Shown: positions 43,101 to 44,507 of the stretch, piece after piece
Layout of the letters: each line of letters begins with the position of its first letter
Position numbering within the stretch: the first letter of the stretch is position 1
Assembly (NCBI GenBank): GCA_043816305.1
Contig: JBDRHZ010000034.1
Span: forward strand, 1 to 44,507
Reading direction: 5' to 3'
From: JAHIVN01 sp018816645
GTDB lineage: Bacteria; Patescibacteriota; Dojkabacteria; JAHIVN01
Length of the DNA stretch: 44,507 nucleotides
Notes under the pieces: model-generated
The model's input: only the letters and a program-made list of their open reading frames with translations
What the model was told of the DNA's origin: nothing
The model's database searches: none
Made by a program: the position numbers and the translations under genes

Positions 43101-44507
43101 CAGGACAAGCAATTCTGCTATAACAAGTTCAGAGATTACTTCTACCTCTGCGAATTATGAACGAGTACGCAGTAGTGATATAACTTCGAATATGCCTAGT
43201 TTTCCTTCAACATATTTTGCACAGAATTTAGATACTCAAATCAAAAATTCTGCAACAAACACAACATCTGTCTCTTCATCATGTTTCATCATACAAGTAG
43301 ACAACCTGTTAACAGGAGGAGCTCCGACTGCTTATGCTGATCTCTATAATGTTACAGATGGAGTCCAAGTTTCAAGTAGTGAGGTTTCAACATCCTCTAT
43401 GAGCTGGACGAGAGTAAGGTCATCGAGCATAAGTCTCACAACTGGAAAAGAATACGCTGTCCGAGTAAAAACAAGTGATACAAATAGCGTGCCTTTTTAT
43501 ATATCAAACGCGAAAATAATTCATGATCAATCAGATGCAATCAACGGGGTGAAAAACACTGAATTGATTTATCAACTGGTTAATGATATGCATACAGACA
43601 GTGATTCAACTTATACAAGCCTGTATCACTTATACGATTTTGATCCAGCAGCATTTGATGGTGGGGCATTTTCTTATTTTCTTGAATCTACCATAAAGAC
43701 ATCTGGAGGAACCGGTTATGCCCAACTTTACAATGTTTCTGATTCGTCAGCTATATCAGGTTCGGAAATCACAACTACAAGTGGTACATATGACAGGAGC
43801 AGAAGTTCTGATCTCTCAGCCAATATGCCTATAGCTTCAAAGAATCTAAATACACAGATCAGAAACTCATCTACAGATACAACAACAGTTTCATCAACCA
43901 GTCTGATAGTTTATGCCAGCAATCTCGGTCCTGTAACAAATAATTCACCAAGTTTCACAGCTGGCCCAGTAGAAAACCCTGCATCAACTTCAACTACACC
44001 TACAGATGTAGGTTCCGATGTAACCTTCGAAGCAACCGGGGATGATCCTGAGGACGATCAATACTATCTTGCCGTGTGTACAACAAATGCAGTAAGTGCT
44101 GGAGACGATGTAGCACCAACTTGTGATGTCGGGACATGGTGTGTATCTACTGCAACAAATGATGAAACTCAGGCAACGTGCTCATACACAGCTCTTGTAG
44201 GCGACGCTGAATCCAACGACTGGTATGCGTTTGTCTGCGATAAGGTTGCTGGAGGCGGGTTATGCTCTGCATCCAGCCAGGGAAGCGGCGACAGTGGTTC
44301 CCCGTTTAAAATAAATCATACTCCGTCATTTAGTGCAGCAAGCGGAAACTCAGCAGATCCGGGAGGAACAATTTCTTTTACCTCAACGGCAGCTGATTCT
44401 GATACAGATGGAACAGCTGATCAAGTCAAAATAGTAGTATGTACAAACACAACAACAGCTGTAGTGCTGGGTTCTCCATCAACCTGCACAGGAGGATCTC
44501 TCTATTG
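40192..44507 (+). CDS. Giant repeat-containing secreted/surface protein (partial, continues past window)
   Basis: An open frame from ATG 40192 to the window edge, about 1438 codons, with no stop seen. A basic N-terminus and hydrophobic stretch (FVPLIISFIFIFFL) end in an ISNAGA signal-peptidase-like site. Then come three 184-residue repeats (with WEIKRSGALSLSSGTDYTLR), a half-unit, two full and one partial 217-residue repeat (with SISLSSGTEYIVRVKTS), and a region with Cys motifs (VCTTN, TWCV, AFVC) and Asp-rich turns (DSDTDGTADQVK) like cadherin or Ig-like surface domains. It is rich in Ser/Thr and Asn. It is probably an adhesin or S-layer-like protein used in attachment to a host or matrix; that role is inferred. 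Confidence 0.85.
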   Translation, partial: MTKHKKEIYYVFILIKRRIFVPLIISFIFIFFLSPYTEISNAGANPTFEQHINILDREYTTTSSTYGPTDNSLGLIHWDSSKYSGATVYFEVIYRMDIHTSANILAALYTSSGSVVSGSELRNGDWQQGNWEIKRSGALSLSSGTDYTLRIRTEAGNRGTIKAARLVVAQTDTTMITDTESQIEVGNAENNTSSTSMILDDEKIYYYDNAKFTPSPTNSYFEASLKSTQPTIEQHINILDREYTTTSASYIPTDNSLGLIHWDSSKYSGAAVYFEVVYRMDIHTSNNILAALYTSGETIVSGSESRNGDWQQGNWEIKRSGALSLSSGTDYTLRIHTEAGNRGTIKAARLVVVQTDTTMITDTESQVEIGNAGKVTEPTYSELEDSKMYYYDSSQFTPSISDTYLEASLRSVEPAIEQQINIIDQEYETTSATYVPTDNSLGIIHWDGSKYSGETVYFEVVHKMNINTARNFYTALYTSSGSVVPGSEITNYDYEGGNWTIRRSTALTLSDGVDYTIRVHTQDGQAGTIKAARLIIQQTDSTKITDTESQIEVGNSQTGFTNTSYSSLDDEKKYMYDQGQFNPTVESTGDVTFNASLKIDDSGDTVYAELYNETNSTQVAEISHTADTNWTLVSFSNVDGDSDWDMTNDDEYSVRIKCSDDNGGGCSGNISNAKIILNQSDSVNGISDTEIIHQQINTLKTDSDTSYTDQDYLNRFNPDLDNDRVSFSGADISYFYEATMKTSTGTGYAQMKNDTDSIAVSNTELTTTSTDYERNRTSEISSTIPHFPITDYAVNLDTQIKNSATNTTSVSSSWLIIQVDGLLTSGAPTVYAALYTEAGVEVTNSEVSTSSTSWVRQRSASSISLSSGTEYIVRVKTSNGDSVPSYIANAKIIHQQSDGVSGIISTEIIHQQVNTLSTDSDSTYTNLEYLTRFNPDLESSQVSFSGGNFSYYFEATMKTSAGTGYTQLMNRTSNSAITSSEITSTSANYERVRSSDITSNMPSFPSTYFAQNLDTQIKNSATNTTSVSSSCFIIQVDNLLTGGAPTAYADLYNVTDGVQVSSSEVSTSSMSWTRVRSSSISLTTGKEYAVRVKTSDTNSVPFYISNAKIIHDQSDAINGVKNTELIYQLVNDMHTDSDSTYTSLYHLYDFDPAAFDGGAFSYFLESTIKTSGGTGYAQLYNVSDSSAISGSEITTTSGTYDRSRSSDLSANMPIASKNLNTQIRNSSTDTTTVSSTSLIVYASNLGPVTNNSPSFTAGPVENPASTSTTPTDVGSDVTFEATGDDPEDDQYYLAVCTTNAVSAGDDVAPTCDVGTWCVSTATNDETQATCSYTALVGDAESNDWYAFVCDKVAGGGLCSASSQGSGDSGSPFKINHTPSFSAASGNSADPGGTISFTSTAADSDTDGTADQVKIVVCTNTTTAVVLGSPSTCTGGSLY
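40333..41982 (+). repeat. Three tandem 552-nt coding repeats (184 residues)
   Basis: Equivalent codons fall at 40339, 40891 and 41443, exactly 552 nt apart. Units 1 and 2 differ at only about six positions over 197 nt (40541-40737 against 41093-41289) but are clearly more different in their first halves; unit 3 is divergent throughout. Each unit holds two beta-rich halves, one ending in the YTLRI(R/H)TEAG strand. Confidence 0.85.
42246..43930 (+). repeat. Two and a half tandem 651-nt coding repeats (217 residues)
   Basis: Equivalent codons fall at 42271, 42922 and 43573, exactly 651 nt apart. Each unit starts with a TEIIHQQ(I/V)NTL-like helix and contains TMKTS(T/A)GTGY and SATNTTSVSSS. The third unit lacks the second half (LLTSGAPTVYAALY onward) and passes into the Cys-containing region. 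Confidence 0.85.

Overview
This 44.5 kb window looks like part of a Patescibacteria (Candidate Phyla Radiation) chromosome, perhaps near Dojkabacteria (WS6) or Microgenomates. That placement is inferred from gene content: DUF4446 and DUF3048 envelope proteins, an O-antigen-ligase-like protein with a TPR tail, very large uncharacterised envelope proteins, AT-rich sequence and few convincing Shine-Dalgarno sites. UGA behaves as a stop codon: the large M23 peptidase gene ends in TGA, which overlaps the next ATG. No rRNA or tRNA gene and no CRISPR array was recognised.

Left part (1-12.4 kb): two large soluble-looking unknown proteins, a divergent polytopic membrane protein of the VirB6/TrbL kind, a 1568-residue multi-membrane protein ending in an intact M23 (LytM) peptidase domain, and a membrane-anchored protein translationally coupled to it. 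I read this as a fragment of a type IV secretion-like envelope machine; no VirB4-type ATPase lies inside the window. Between 12.4 and 13.6 kb is a gene-poor island full of palindromes, containing a 43-codon relic of an IS200/IS605 transposase.

Centre (13.6-24 kb): envelope genes. A two-membrane-span protein with He_PIG/Ig-like domains lies downstream of an orphan family 1 solute-binding protein. These are followed by DUF4446, DUF3048, a paralogue of the coupled anchored protein, and the O-antigen-ligase-like TPR protein.

Right-centre (24-40 kb): an accumulation of ABC-2 type exporters. There are two permease pairs with no adjacent ATPase (24.1-27.6 kb), a complete ATPase plus two permeases set (31.1-33.7 kb), and a second ATPase (39.0 kb) of the class that normally works with such pairs. 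Interspersed are a protein with two HD domains, one of them degenerate, an APH-type kinase, a TrmB-like regulator, a peptidase S51 homologue, S-adenosylhomocysteinase and a TauE/SafE permease. This segment carries a family of 27-nt palindromes (12-nt arms, 3-nt loop) centred on a complete REP-associated tyrosine transposase (RAYT) and a C-terminal relic of a second one.

Right end (40.2 kb to the edge): the first 1438 codons or so of a giant secreted or surface protein. It is built from three 184-residue repeats, two and a half 217-residue repeats, and a cysteine-containing cadherin/Ig-like region that runs off the window.
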